Assembly: GCA_024636595.1 (NCBI GenBank)
Contig: JAGXGT010000053.1
Coordinates: forward strand, 1-6,343
Length of the DNA: 6,343 nt
From: Sphingomonadales bacterium
GTDB lineage: Bacteria; Pseudomonadota; Alphaproteobacteria; Sphingomonadales; Sphingomonadaceae
Direction of reading: 5' to 3'
The stretch's first letter is position 1. Every line of letters starts with the position of its first letter. The translations under genes and the position numbers were made by a program. Shown here one piece after another: positions 1-6,221 of the stretch. Below the pieces are notes generated by a model. That model had not been told where the DNA came from. It searched no databases and saw only the letters and a program-made list of their open reading frames with translations.

Positions 1-1352
1 CCGCTCGCTCCTATATCATCAAAGGTTTTCTTATCATGTGTATAGCGCACTCCGCCAACAAGACGCAGCTCATCGGTCAAATTGGCTGTAAGGCGGGCAA
101 ATGGAGCGAATGAAGTTGTTTCCAGCTTGTCGTTAAAGATTGCCCCAAGCGCCGAAATAAACACGCCCTGCGTACTGTCGATTTTCTCGTTGTAAAAAAA
201 GCCGCCAATTGTGTAGTCGAAAATTCCGACGCGATCACCAGTGAGGCGTGCCTCAATGCTGAATTGCTCGTCAGTCTCAGTTTGCTGAAATGTAAAACCT
301 GGTGCGGCGGTTATGAAATCGAGTTTGCCAACACGATAGGCAGGAATAACCGTGAAAGTGCCAAAACTGGCTTCATATTCTATTTCGGCGTTGAAGCCGT
401 AAAACTGGTTGTTTCGTGATGGAAACGGCGCCAACGGATTCAAATTTCTGCCAGCAGGACCGGCAGAAGCTGTTTGACGAAATGCCTGTGATGCTGACGA
501 ATATAGTCCCGTATCGTCCGGCAGGTTTGCTGGAATGAAAATATAGCCTGCTGGTCCGGCAAACTGGTAACGGCCCACATAATTGCTGCCGGTACCAGCG
601 CCGCCTTGATCGGAAAAATCGGCTGCAAGACGCACCGTAAGTTCCGGCGTCAGTTCAGCCATCATTTGAACACGCAGGGATATCGATTCGTCATCGCTCG
701 AACCGTCATCATAATAGCCGTCGCGATTGATGACGTTGCCTGATATTCGAAGGGCACCATTCTCACCCATCGGTAGGTTAAGAGCGCCTTCCAGATTAAT
801 TTCGTCAAAGCTACCATAACTCGCCGTCAAGTAGCCGGATGTTTCGCCCAGCTTCGGGCGTTGCGGAATAACGTTTATCGCACCGCCAGTGGCGTTACGC
901 CCATAAAGGGTGCCTTGCGGACCTTTAAGTACTTCGACGCGTTGAAGATCAAAAAAACTGCCGGTCGTCGATGTCGGACGACCGATATACACACCGTCAT
1001 AGTTAAAGGCGACTGCAGGGTCACTTACTGGCGTCACAGTGAAGTTGCCTACCCCGCGTAGAAAGATGATGTTGCCGGTCCCAGATTTTTCAACGGTTAG
1101 AGCCGGAACCAGCTGACCAAGTCGGCCAGCATCAGTAACACCGGCTTCTACTAGCTTGTCACCGCCAACAACATCGATTGCGATAGCAGCATTCTGGGAA
1201 TTTTCTTCGACGCGTTGTGCTGTCACGACAATAGTGTTTAGTCCTTGATCTTTCTTTTGCTCGAGATTGTCAGAGCCCGTATTGGACTGAGCATAGGCAG
1301 CACCAGGCAAAATTGTTATGACGGCAACCGTGCCCAATAAAAATCCACGCAT
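1..1352 (-). CDS. TonB-dependent outer-membrane receptor, 5' part (C-terminus outside window)
   Basis: Reading the minus strand from the ATG at 1352 gives 450 uninterrupted codons that run off the left edge. Residues 1-21 form a signal peptide ending in AYA before Q22. A TonB-box-like stretch, LNTIVVTAQ, lies at about 38-46. The plug domain follows, with the hallmark RVEVLKGPQGTLYGRNATGG near 138-157 and the start of the beta-barrel after about residue 170. A purine-rich ribosome site (GGGGGAGAGA on the coding strand) precedes the ATG by about 5 bases. Receptors of this family sit in the outer membrane and take up scarce or bulky substrates using energy from TonB-ExbBD. Full-length members are usually 700-900 residues, so roughly half is seen. 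No N-terminal signalling (STN) domain is present, so it is not a sigma/anti-sigma transducer type. The substrate cannot be deduced; proximity to catabolic genes suggests an organic nutrient rather than iron, but this is inference. Confidence 0.95.
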   Translation of the reverse strand, partial: MRGFLLGTVAVITILPGAAYAQSNTGSDNLEQKKDQGLNTIVVTAQRVEENSQNAAIAIDVVGGDKLVEAGVTDAGRLGQLVPALTVEKSGTGNIIFLRGVGNFTVTPVSDPAVAFNYDGVYIGRPTSTTGSFFDLQRVEVLKGPQGTLYGRNATGGAINVIPQRPKLGETSGYLTASYGSFDEINLEGALNLPMGENGALRISGNVINRDGYYDDGSSDDESISLRVQMMAELTPELTVRLAADFSDQGGAGTGSNYVGRYQFAGPAGYIFIPANLPDDTGLYSSASQAFRQTASAGPAGRNLNPLAPFPSRNNQFYGFNAEIEYEASFGTFTVIPAYRVGKLDFITAAPGFTFQQTETDEQFSIEARLTGDRVGIFDYTIGGFFYNEKIDSTQGVFISALGAIFNDKLETTSFAPFARLTANLTDELRLVGGVRYTHDKKTFDDIGAS

Positions 1353-1400
1353 CAAATCTCTCCCCCATTTTATTCCGTCTATTATTAAGTGGCGTGTTTC

Positions 1401-1414
1401 ATCACACCTGTGAT
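1401..1414. promoter_or_regulatory. Perfect 14-bp palindrome, candidate operator of the receptor gene
   Basis: ATCACA and TGTGAT flank a CC spacer, giving perfect dyad symmetry. It lies 49-62 bp upstream of the receptor start codon, just beyond an AT-rich TATTATTAA stretch (1380-1388) that could contain the -10 region. The position and symmetry suit a dimeric regulator controlling the receptor gene. The half-site order is the reverse of the CRP site (TGTGA-N6-TCACA), so it is not called a CRP site. The regulator is unknown. Confidence 0.45.
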
Positions 1415-1424
1415 TGTCAGCAAA

Positions 1425-1460
1425 ATTGCAACGTCCTGCCGAGTTCCGAGTACGTGCAAT
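1425..1460. repeat. Inverted repeat upstream of the receptor gene
   Basis: ATTGCA (1425-1430) is repeated inverted as TGCAAT (1455-1460). The similarity continues inward as ACGT and ACG with a one-base offset. The spacing between the arms is 24 bases. It could be a second protein-binding site upstream of the receptor promoter or a chance repeat; there is no T-run to make it a terminator. Confidence 0.25.
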
Positions 1461-1505
1461 CCCAAACCTGATTGGTTCGTCCTTAAACCGCGTGGGGGAT
1501 GGAAG

Positions 1506-1593
1506 GATGATGGCTTTTAGGTAGCGGCGATAACTGATATGTATCGCTTTATATGTCCGCTGTGCTACTATGGCTTTTGTAGTAGCCATCATC
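1506..1593. repeat. Cluster of overlapping inverted and direct repeats between the GST and receptor genes
   Basis: GATGATGGCT (1506-1515) is perfectly inverted as AGCCATCATC (1584-1593). The 9-mer ATGGCTTTT occurs twice, at 1510-1518 and 1570-1578, exactly 60 bp apart. A short hairpin GCTACTA/TAGTAGC (1564-1570 and 1580-1586, 9-base loop) lies inside, and ATGGCT/AGCCAT (1570-1575 and 1584-1589) offers a competing fold using the same right arm. The cluster starts 39 bases downstream of the GST stop codon on the minus strand. It could terminate or stabilise the GST transcript or form part of the receptor control region. No U-tract follows the hairpin on either strand, so it is not called an intrinsic terminator. 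Confidence 0.45.
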
Positions 1594-1631
1594 TGGTGCG
1601 ATATTCTTCGATTGATGACTTTGTGCCATAG

Positions 1632-2435
1632 CTACGAACGCACTTGCGCCAACAATTCAACGATATCGGTCCGGATTGAAGGGCCATGCAATGCCATTTC
1701 ACTCCGCTCCTGATCGCGCATTGGCTCCGCAATTCCACTTATGAAGCTTGGCCATGCTTTGGTCCGTTTCCACCAAAACTCAGTGAAGCGGCGATTTTCA
1801 ATCCATAGATCAAGTAGGTCCAGATATTGTAAACGAGCGACGTATGGCATCAAAGCAATGTCTGCCAAGGTTGGCTGGTCACCCATTATCCAGCTGCGAC
1901 CATCTTGTAGGCAATTTTCCAATCTATCAAATGTACGCTCGAATGCGGCAACTCCATAGTTTACAAACGGTGATCGGGCACCATGCTCAAACGTCGATCT
2001 AAACCGATCACGACGCCGGGGATCACCGACGTTGTTGAACCTAATCTCCCGCTCGCCTTCGGTCATGTCTTTCATGCGCTCTCGAAACATCGCCGAAAAG
2101 CTAATTTCGCTAACGCCTTCATGTAAGCCCTCATCAACGAGTTTGGCCCAGCTGCGGGCCTTGGCCCTTTTGACCGGTTCTGCGGGTAGCAGCGCAGGTT
2201 CAGGGTAACGCTCGTCGAGATATTCACAGATCAGCGTAGACTCCGTTACTACCTCGCCATGGTGGTCAAGGGTAGGCACAACCCCCGACGGGTTGAGTAG
2301 CAGATAGTCAGGTTCATACTGTTCGTTCTTGAATAGATTCACCTCGCGCGCGATCCATTCCTGCTTTTTTTGGTGCAGTACGATCCGTACCTTTTGACAA
2401 CATACCGAATTTCCAAACTGATAGAGTGTAATCAT
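1632..2435 (-). CDS. Glutathione S-transferase family protein, LigF/beta-etherase-like
   Basis: The 267-residue product has a complete cytosolic GST architecture. The N-terminal thioredoxin fold (about 1-80) begins MITLYQFGNS, with Ser10 or Cys12/Cys13 at the usual catalytic position, the cis-proline in GVVPTL (Pro54), and Glu65-Ser66 in VVTESTLICEYL for the glutathione gamma-glutamyl group. The alpha-helical C-terminal domain carries the folding motif TLADIALMPY around 189-198 with Asp192 as N-cap. The VTESTxICEYL block resembles sphingomonad LigF-type beta-etherases, which use glutathione to cleave aryl ether bonds. Maleylpyruvate isomerase or dehalogenase activity is also possible. It is longer than the usual 200-230 residues because of an arginine-rich, charged insert around 110-160. 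The ATG at 2435 is preceded by AAGAGGAG about 12 bases upstream, rather a long spacing. It is divergent from the VOC gene and same-strand with the receptor gene. GST membership is certain; substrate is not. Confidence 0.9.
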   Translation of the reverse strand: MITLYQFGNSVCCQKVRIVLHQKKQEWIAREVNLFKNEQYEPDYLLLNPSGVVPTLDHHGEVVTESTLICEYLDERYPEPALLPAEPVKRAKARSWAKLVDEGLHEGVSEISFSAMFRERMKDMTEGEREIRFNNVGDPRRRDRFRSTFEHGARSPFVNYGVAAFERTFDRLENCLQDGRSWIMGDQPTLADIALMPYVARLQYLDLLDLWIENRRFTEFWWKRTKAWPSFISGIAEPMRDQERSEMALHGPSIRTDIVELLAQVRS

Positions 2436-2468
2436 GAGTCTGCTCTGCTCCTCTTGGTCTTTAGTGCT

Positions 2469-2488
2469 CTGGCGAGATAATCCGCCAG
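2469..2488. promoter_or_regulatory. Inverted repeat upstream of the GST gene, candidate operator
   Basis: CTGGCG (2469-2474) and CGCCAG (2483-2488) are perfect inverted arms around an 8-base spacer, centred about 43 bp upstream of the GST start codon. On the minus strand the repeat overlaps GATTAT, a possible weak -10 with TTGCGA 19 bp further upstream. A repressor bound here could therefore block GST transcription. There is no regulator gene in the window to match it, and arms of 6 bp can arise by chance. Confidence 0.35.
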
Positions 2489-2787
2489 CCTATCATCCAC
2501 ATCGCAATGTTTAGCCTGAAATTAGCCCGGACCCACTGATGAAAAATTGCTGTTTCTGATGCTTTTCGCTTATCAGCCATCTAAAAAATAGCGCGGGCAG
2601 TTCGTTGCGTTGCCCTTCGGAAATTGCGCATCGATTGTCCGGTGCATGCCAATCAATTGTCGCCAACGAAAATTATCAGAAGCCGATTGAGGTCCCAACT
2701 GGAGGCAATTGTCAGTGGGCCGAGCCTGCCTATGGTGAGAACTCTTTGCTAACAAAAACATATCACCCATTCAAACTTGGTATCTTC

Positions 2788-2814
2788 TTGTTATCACTAT
2801 TTCCGTCCTATTAT
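2788..2814 (+). promoter_or_regulatory. Possible promoter for the VOC-EthD genes
   Basis: TTGTTA (2788-2793, 4 of 6 matches to the -35 consensus) and TATTAT (2809-2814, 5 of 6 to the -10 consensus) are separated by 15 bp, shorter than the ideal 17. The -10 lies about 40 bp upstream of the VOC start, leaving a plausible leader that contains the GAGAGGA ribosome site at 2841-2847. Confidence 0.35.
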
Positions 2815-2854
2815 CTCGGCAGGATCTAGTACGTCATTTTGAGAGGATAATGTC

Positions 2855-3445
2855 ATGAAATCAGCACCAAATCTTAAGTTCAGTCATATGGGGCTTAGCT
2901 GTTGCGATGTGGCGCCGATGGAAACCTTCTATAGAGAGGTGCTCGGGTTTACGGTAACGGACCGCGGCCACGTAGATGGCATGGACTTGGTTTTTCTGTC
3001 ACGCGATCCAAATGACCATCATCAGATTGTCCTTGCAAGTGGTAAGCCGGACGAAATGCCGGCTAACACCAAAAACCCTCAATTTGGGCCGAGCATTAAT
3101 CAGTTGTCATTTCTTGTCGGTGATATGTCGGATATCCGGGACATGCACCAACGCTTGCAAAAAGGCGGCGCAACAAATATTTTTCCTGCCAATCACGGTA
3201 TTGCCTGGAGTATTTATTGCCATGATCCTGAAGGCAACAATCTTGAATTCTTCATGGATACCGAATGGTATTTCCCTCAACCATTCCTGATCCCGCTCGA
3301 CCTGTCTAAGTCAGATGAGGAAATTTATGAATTGACCAAGGAGTTTGCGACCAAGGAAGACGGCTATATGCCCTATGGCGAATGGCGAGAGAATATCTCC
3401 AAGAAGATGTCCGCATTCAAACCCTCACCAGTCGGCGCGAACTGA
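2855..3445 (+). CDS. VOC-superfamily (glyoxalase/extradiol dioxygenase-fold) protein
   Basis: The 196-residue product is a single VOC domain made of two beta-alpha-beta-beta-beta modules. Module 1 starts LKFSHMGLSCCDV with His11 in the first strand, followed by ETFYREVLGF. Module 2 starts INQLSFLVGD (81-90) and ends HDPEGNNLEFFMD with Glu131 in the last strand. The fold binds a divalent metal at the two first strands and the last strand. The set here appears to be His11, Gln83 and Glu131, so it lacks the second histidine of a classical extradiol dioxygenase. A C-terminal tail (about 136-190, WYFPQPFLIPLDL then charged helices) is seen in proteins annotated as biphenyl-diol dioxygenase-like, but those labels are rarely proven. 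The ATG at 2855 has a good GAGAGGA site 7 bases upstream. The EthD-like gene begins 7 bp after the stop, implying co-transcription. A dioxygenase, isomerase, epimerase or lyase activity is possible; cytoplasmic. Confidence 0.9.
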   Translation: MKSAPNLKFSHMGLSCCDVAPMETFYREVLGFTVTDRGHVDGMDLVFLSRDPNDHHQIVLASGKPDEMPANTKNPQFGPSINQLSFLVGDMSDIRDMHQRLQKGGATNIFPANHGIAWSIYCHDPEGNNLEFFMDTEWYFPQPFLIPLDLSKSDEEIYELTKEFATKEDGYMPYGEWRENISKKMSAFKPSPVGAN

Positions 3446-3452
3446 AATTGCC

Positions 3453-3770
3453 ATGTGGATAAGATCAGCATTCTGGAGCGGCAAACCCAAACCCGGCGCG
3501 AAACAGAATTTTCGCAGCGCGATTGATGGCGAACTTCTCGCCGGTCTAAAGGCTTTGCCTGAAGTACGAGATGTGAAGGCGCTTTGGCCAAAGCGGCTGG
3601 AGGATGAACCACCGGCGATATATTGCCAGATCCTGGTCTATTTTGACGGTGTCGAGAACATTGATAAAATGCTTGAGTCGCCCGAGCGTCACAAACTGCG
3701 CGAACGTGTGGTGGAGGTGGCCGCTATGTTTGACGGGAAAGTTAGTCATATCGATTATGAGGCGGTCTAA
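3453..3770 (+). CDS. Small EthD-like dimeric alpha/beta-barrel protein
   Basis: From the ATG at 3453 the product is 105 residues. The frame stays open upstream to a TTG at 3345, but that would overlap the VOC gene by 101 bp, so the ATG is chosen. The predicted pattern is strand (MWIRSAFW), long helix (about 18-40), strand (RDVKALWPKR), strand (YCQILVYFDG), helix (NIDKMLESPERHKLRERVVEVAAMF) and a final strand (KVSHIDYEAV). This matches the ferredoxin-like fold of EthD and related stress-response barrel proteins, which act as dimers. The SPERHKLR segment resembles the conserved region of that family. EthD proteins accompany ether, aromatic and polyketide-type catabolism, but their reactions are mostly unproven. 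The ribosome site is weak, and the start lies 7 bp after the VOC stop, suggesting translational coupling. The gene is confident; the family assignment is moderate. Confidence 0.8.
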   Translation: MWIRSAFWSGKPKPGAKQNFRSAIDGELLAGLKALPEVRDVKALWPKRLEDEPPAIYCQILVYFDGVENIDKMLESPERHKLRERVVEVAAMFDGKVSHIDYEAV

Positions 3771-3810
3771 GCCAATTTGTCTGATAGTCTTATACCTCAA
3801 CGCTTTTTCC

Positions 3811-3839
3811 TTGACAAAATCAAAGGCACATCTTGTGGT
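3811..3839 (+). promoter_or_regulatory. Possible promoter upstream of the E1 gene
   Basis: A perfect TTGACA (3811-3816) lies in the 101-bp gap before the E1 gene. At 17 bp spacing the -10 position reads TGTGGT (3834-3839), only 3 of 6 matches, so the promoter would be weak or activator-dependent. A better TATAAA at 3851 is too far from this -35 to pair with it. The gap suggests that E1 may be expressed both from here and by read-through from the VOC promoter. Confidence 0.3.
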
Positions 3840-3858
3840 TGTTGTGTAGCTATAAATC

Positions 3859-3863
3859 GGGGA
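3859..3863 (+). promoter_or_regulatory. Ribosome binding site fixing the E1 start
   Basis: GGGGA lies 8 bases before the ATG at 3872. The reading frame is open further upstream to a TTG at 3833, which lacks a comparable site and would add a 13-residue leader (MWLLCSYKSGNYI) unlike the rest of the family. The ATG at 3872 is therefore taken as the start. Confidence 0.7.
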
Positions 3864-3871
3864 ATTACATC

Positions 3872-6220
3872 ATGCCGAACGTAGTTACAAAACCACGTCC
3901 AAGCTCGATCCACATATTGGAAACGCTCGAAGCCCGTTTGCGCTGGCTGTCTTCATGGACCGTGCATAATGCCAATCACATCCGGCCCAAGCGCGATGGC
4001 TTGAAGGTTGGCGGACATCAGGCGAGCTGCTCGTCGATGACCGCGATGATGGCGGCGCTCTATTTTCATGCGCTGCGCCCACAGGACAAGGTTGCGGTCA
4101 AATCGCATGCCGGGCCTGTTCTCCATGCCATTCATTATATGCTCGGCAATCAGTCGCGCGAAAATCTGATAAATTTTCGCGGCCTTGGCGGTGTCCAGAG
4201 CTACCCGTCGCGCACCAAGGACGCCATCCCGGTCGATTTTTCGACAGGCTCTGTTGGCCTCGGCGTTGCCGTTACGGCTTTCTCAAGCTTGGTGCAGGAT
4301 TATCTGATCGCGCACGGCCAGGTGAAAAACGAGGACGCAGGTAGAATGATCGCGTTGATGGGCGACGCCGAGCTGGATGAAGGCAATATCTATGAGTGCC
4401 TGATCGAAGGCTATAAACATAATATCCGTAATTGCTGGTGGATCGTGGATTATAATCGGCAGTCGCTCGACAGCACCACGGCCGATCGGATGTTCCGGCG
4501 TTTTGACGATATATTTGAGACATGTGGCTGGCGGGTCATCACGCTCAAATATGGCAAGCTCCAGCAAGCGGCGTTCAAGAAACCGGGGGGCAAAGCGCTG
4601 GAGGAATGGATCGACAATTGTCCCAACGCCGATTTCGCCGTGCTGACCTATAAAGGCGGTGAGGCATGGCGCGAACGGTTGCTTGCCGACATCGGCAGCA
4701 AAACAAACGTCAAGAAGCTCATTGCCAGCTATGATGATGACCAGCTTGCTGCTCTGATGACCAATCTCGGCGGTCATTGCATGGCAACTTTGACCGAGGC
4801 TTTTGATGCGGCAGATGACGAACTGCCGACCATGTTCATAGCTTATACGGTGAAGGGTTTTGGCCTGCCACTGGCCGGGCACAAGGACAATCATTCCGGC
4901 ATGATGAATCCTACCCAGATTCACGGTCTGCGCGACCGGATGGGCATAGCCGAGGGGGAGGAATGGGAACCCTATGCCGGGCTTGGCAATAATATGGCTG
5001 CCGAGCTCAAGGCATTCATGGAAAACAGCGCCTTTGCCAAAACGCCAAGAGAGGGCGAAGCGGACGCTATCCCTGTGCCGGCGCGATTTGCGGTTCCCGA
5101 TGGTGATGAAATATCAACCCAGGCGGCTTTCGGCAGGATATTGTTTGACCTTGCCAAATCCGATGAGGAAATCGGCAACCGGATTGTGACCACTGCGCCC
5201 GATGTGACACAGACGACGAACCTTGGCGCCTTTGTGAACCAACGCGGCCTATTCCGCCGTCAGGAAGTGGCCGATGTATTCCGGCAGGCAAAAATCCCCT
5301 CCGCGCAAAAATGGGCGGCTCATGGCGCAGGCCAGCATATCGAACTGGGTATAGCGGAAAATAACTTCTTCCTCATGCTGACATCGCTGGGGCTCTCTGC
5401 ACCGCATTTCGGGACACGGCTGCTGCCGGTTGGCACGGTTTACGATCCGTTTATCGCGCGCGGTCTCGATGCGCTCAACTATGGCTGCTATCAGGATGCA
5501 CGCTTTCTGCTGGTCGGAACACCGTCAGGTCTGACGCTTGCCGGTGAAGGCGGCGCCCACCAGTCGATTAACACGCCGCTTATTGGCATGGGTCAGCCCA
5601 ATCTCGATTATTTCGAACCGGCATGGGCCGATGAGGTCGCGCTGATGATGCGTCATGCGTTTGAACATATGCAGAAGCCCGATGGCAGTTCTGTCTACCT
5701 GCGGCTGAGCACACGTTCGATTGCGCAAGTTGAACGCAGCGATGATTCCTGGGAGGGAGATGCATTGAAGGGCGGCTACTGGCTCCGACAACCTGGACCA
5801 GAAACTGAAGTCGCCATTGCCTTTACCGGCGCCGTTGCGCCCGAGGCATTGGAAGCCTGGGATAGCCTGTCGGAAGACATGCCAGGAATAGGGCTTCTCA
5901 ATGTGACATCGCCCGACTTGCTGCACCGTGGCTGGTCGGCCCGTCGTGCCGGTCGCTGGAATAATGCGCAGGCAGATAATACACCTTCCCATGCTGAACA
6001 CCTGCTGTCGGCGCTGGCACCTGGTGCGGGTCTGGTCACAATATTGGATGGCTCGCCGGGAGCCTTGTCCTGGTTGGGTGGGGTGAAGGGCATGCGGGTT
6101 AGCCCGCTCGGCACCGACCGCTTTGGCCAGACCGGCGATTTGCCCGATCTCTACCGCGAATACCGGCTTGATGCAGAGGCCATCATCGATGCTGCCGCTG
6201 AACTGTTCCTGGAGAATTGA
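3872..6220 (+). CDS. Homodimeric-type 2-oxoacid dehydrogenase E1 (AceE/MdeB-like, thiamine diphosphate-dependent)
   Basis: The 782-residue product has the transketolase-like architecture of single-chain pyruvate dehydrogenase E1. The first domain carries GGHQAS (47-52, His49), GVQSYPS, and the thiamine diphosphate/Mg motif GDAELDEGN (164-172) ending at Asn195 in DYNRQSLD. An inner-loop region follows with TVKGFGLPLAGHKDNHSG (326-343). The middle domain starts near 415 (STQAAFGRI); Glu496 in ELGIAENN matches the catalytic cofactor-activating glutamate, and GEGGAHQSI (558-566) the substrate-pocket histidine region. The C-terminal domain ends near 760 with GTDRFGQTGD. The enzyme decarboxylates a 2-oxoacid and reductively acylates a lipoyl domain. 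It is about 100 residues shorter than E. coli AceE; nearly 60 are missing before the GGH motif. GDA replaces the classical GDG. MdeB, reported to act on 2-oxobutyrate, is a short relative, so pyruvate is not assured. The following lipoyl gene starts one base after the stop. Confidence 0.93.
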   Translation: MPNVVTKPRPSSIHILETLEARLRWLSSWTVHNANHIRPKRDGLKVGGHQASCSSMTAMMAALYFHALRPQDKVAVKSHAGPVLHAIHYMLGNQSRENLINFRGLGGVQSYPSRTKDAIPVDFSTGSVGLGVAVTAFSSLVQDYLIAHGQVKNEDAGRMIALMGDAELDEGNIYECLIEGYKHNIRNCWWIVDYNRQSLDSTTADRMFRRFDDIFETCGWRVITLKYGKLQQAAFKKPGGKALEEWIDNCPNADFAVLTYKGGEAWRERLLADIGSKTNVKKLIASYDDDQLAALMTNLGGHCMATLTEAFDAADDELPTMFIAYTVKGFGLPLAGHKDNHSGMMNPTQIHGLRDRMGIAEGEEWEPYAGLGNNMAAELKAFMENSAFAKTPREGEADAIPVPARFAVPDGDEISTQAAFGRILFDLAKSDEEIGNRIVTTAPDVTQTTNLGAFVNQRGLFRRQEVADVFRQAKIPSAQKWAAHGAGQHIELGIAENNFFLMLTSLGLSAPHFGTRLLPVGTVYDPFIARGLDALNYGCYQDARFLLVGTPSGLTLAGEGGAHQSINTPLIGMGQPNLDYFEPAWADEVALMMRHAFEHMQKPDGSSVYLRLSTRSIAQVERSDDSWEGDALKGGYWLRQPGPETEVAIAFTGAVAPEALEAWDSLSEDMPGIGLLNVTSPDLLHRGWSARRAGRWNNAQADNTPSHAEHLLSALAPGAGLVTILDGSPGALSWLGGVKGMRVSPLGTDRFGQTGDLPDLYREYRLDAEAIIDAAAELFLEN

Positions 6221-6221
6221 G

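Larger units (their letters stand above)
2436..2854. other. 419-bp divergent intergenic region without a convincing gene
   Basis: This stretch separates the minus-strand GST gene from the plus-strand VOC gene, so it should hold both promoters and their control sites. Two short overlapping reading frames, 2573-2770 minus and 2605-2829 plus (TTG start), have no ribosome site and no recognisable motif, and are not called. It contains an inverted repeat at 2469-2488, three ATTGTC copies (2634, 2656, 2708; two of them as CAATTGTC), CTGAT/ATCAG elements at 2556-2576, and a possible VOC promoter near 2788-2814. No structured RNA is recognised. Confidence 0.6.

Noticed and set aside
440..1061. Short frames inside the receptor gene (440-628 minus, 861-1061 plus)
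   Set aside because: The receptor frame continues uninterrupted through this whole stretch with conserved plug motifs, so these are overlaps by chance.
1401..1414. CRP/FNR-type site
   Set aside because: The half-sites TCACA and TGTGA are in the opposite order to the CRP consensus and the spacing is only 2 bases; kept only as an unassigned palindrome.
1564..1586. Hairpin as a rho-independent terminator of the GST transcript
   Set aside because: The 7-bp stem is only partly GC and no T-tract follows it on the minus or plus strand.
2605..2829. 74-codon plus-strand frame before the VOC gene
   Set aside because: It starts at TTG without a ribosome site, has a hydrophobic tail but no known motif, and is overlapped by another equally weak frame on the minus strand (2573-2770).
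3804..3808. T-run after the EthD-like gene as an intrinsic terminator
   Set aside because: No stable GC-rich hairpin precedes the five T residues, so read-through toward E1 cannot be excluded.
4283..4924. 213-codon open frame on the minus strand
   Set aside because: Fully antisense to the cofactor-binding domain of E1, with no recognisable motif and no plausible ribosome site.
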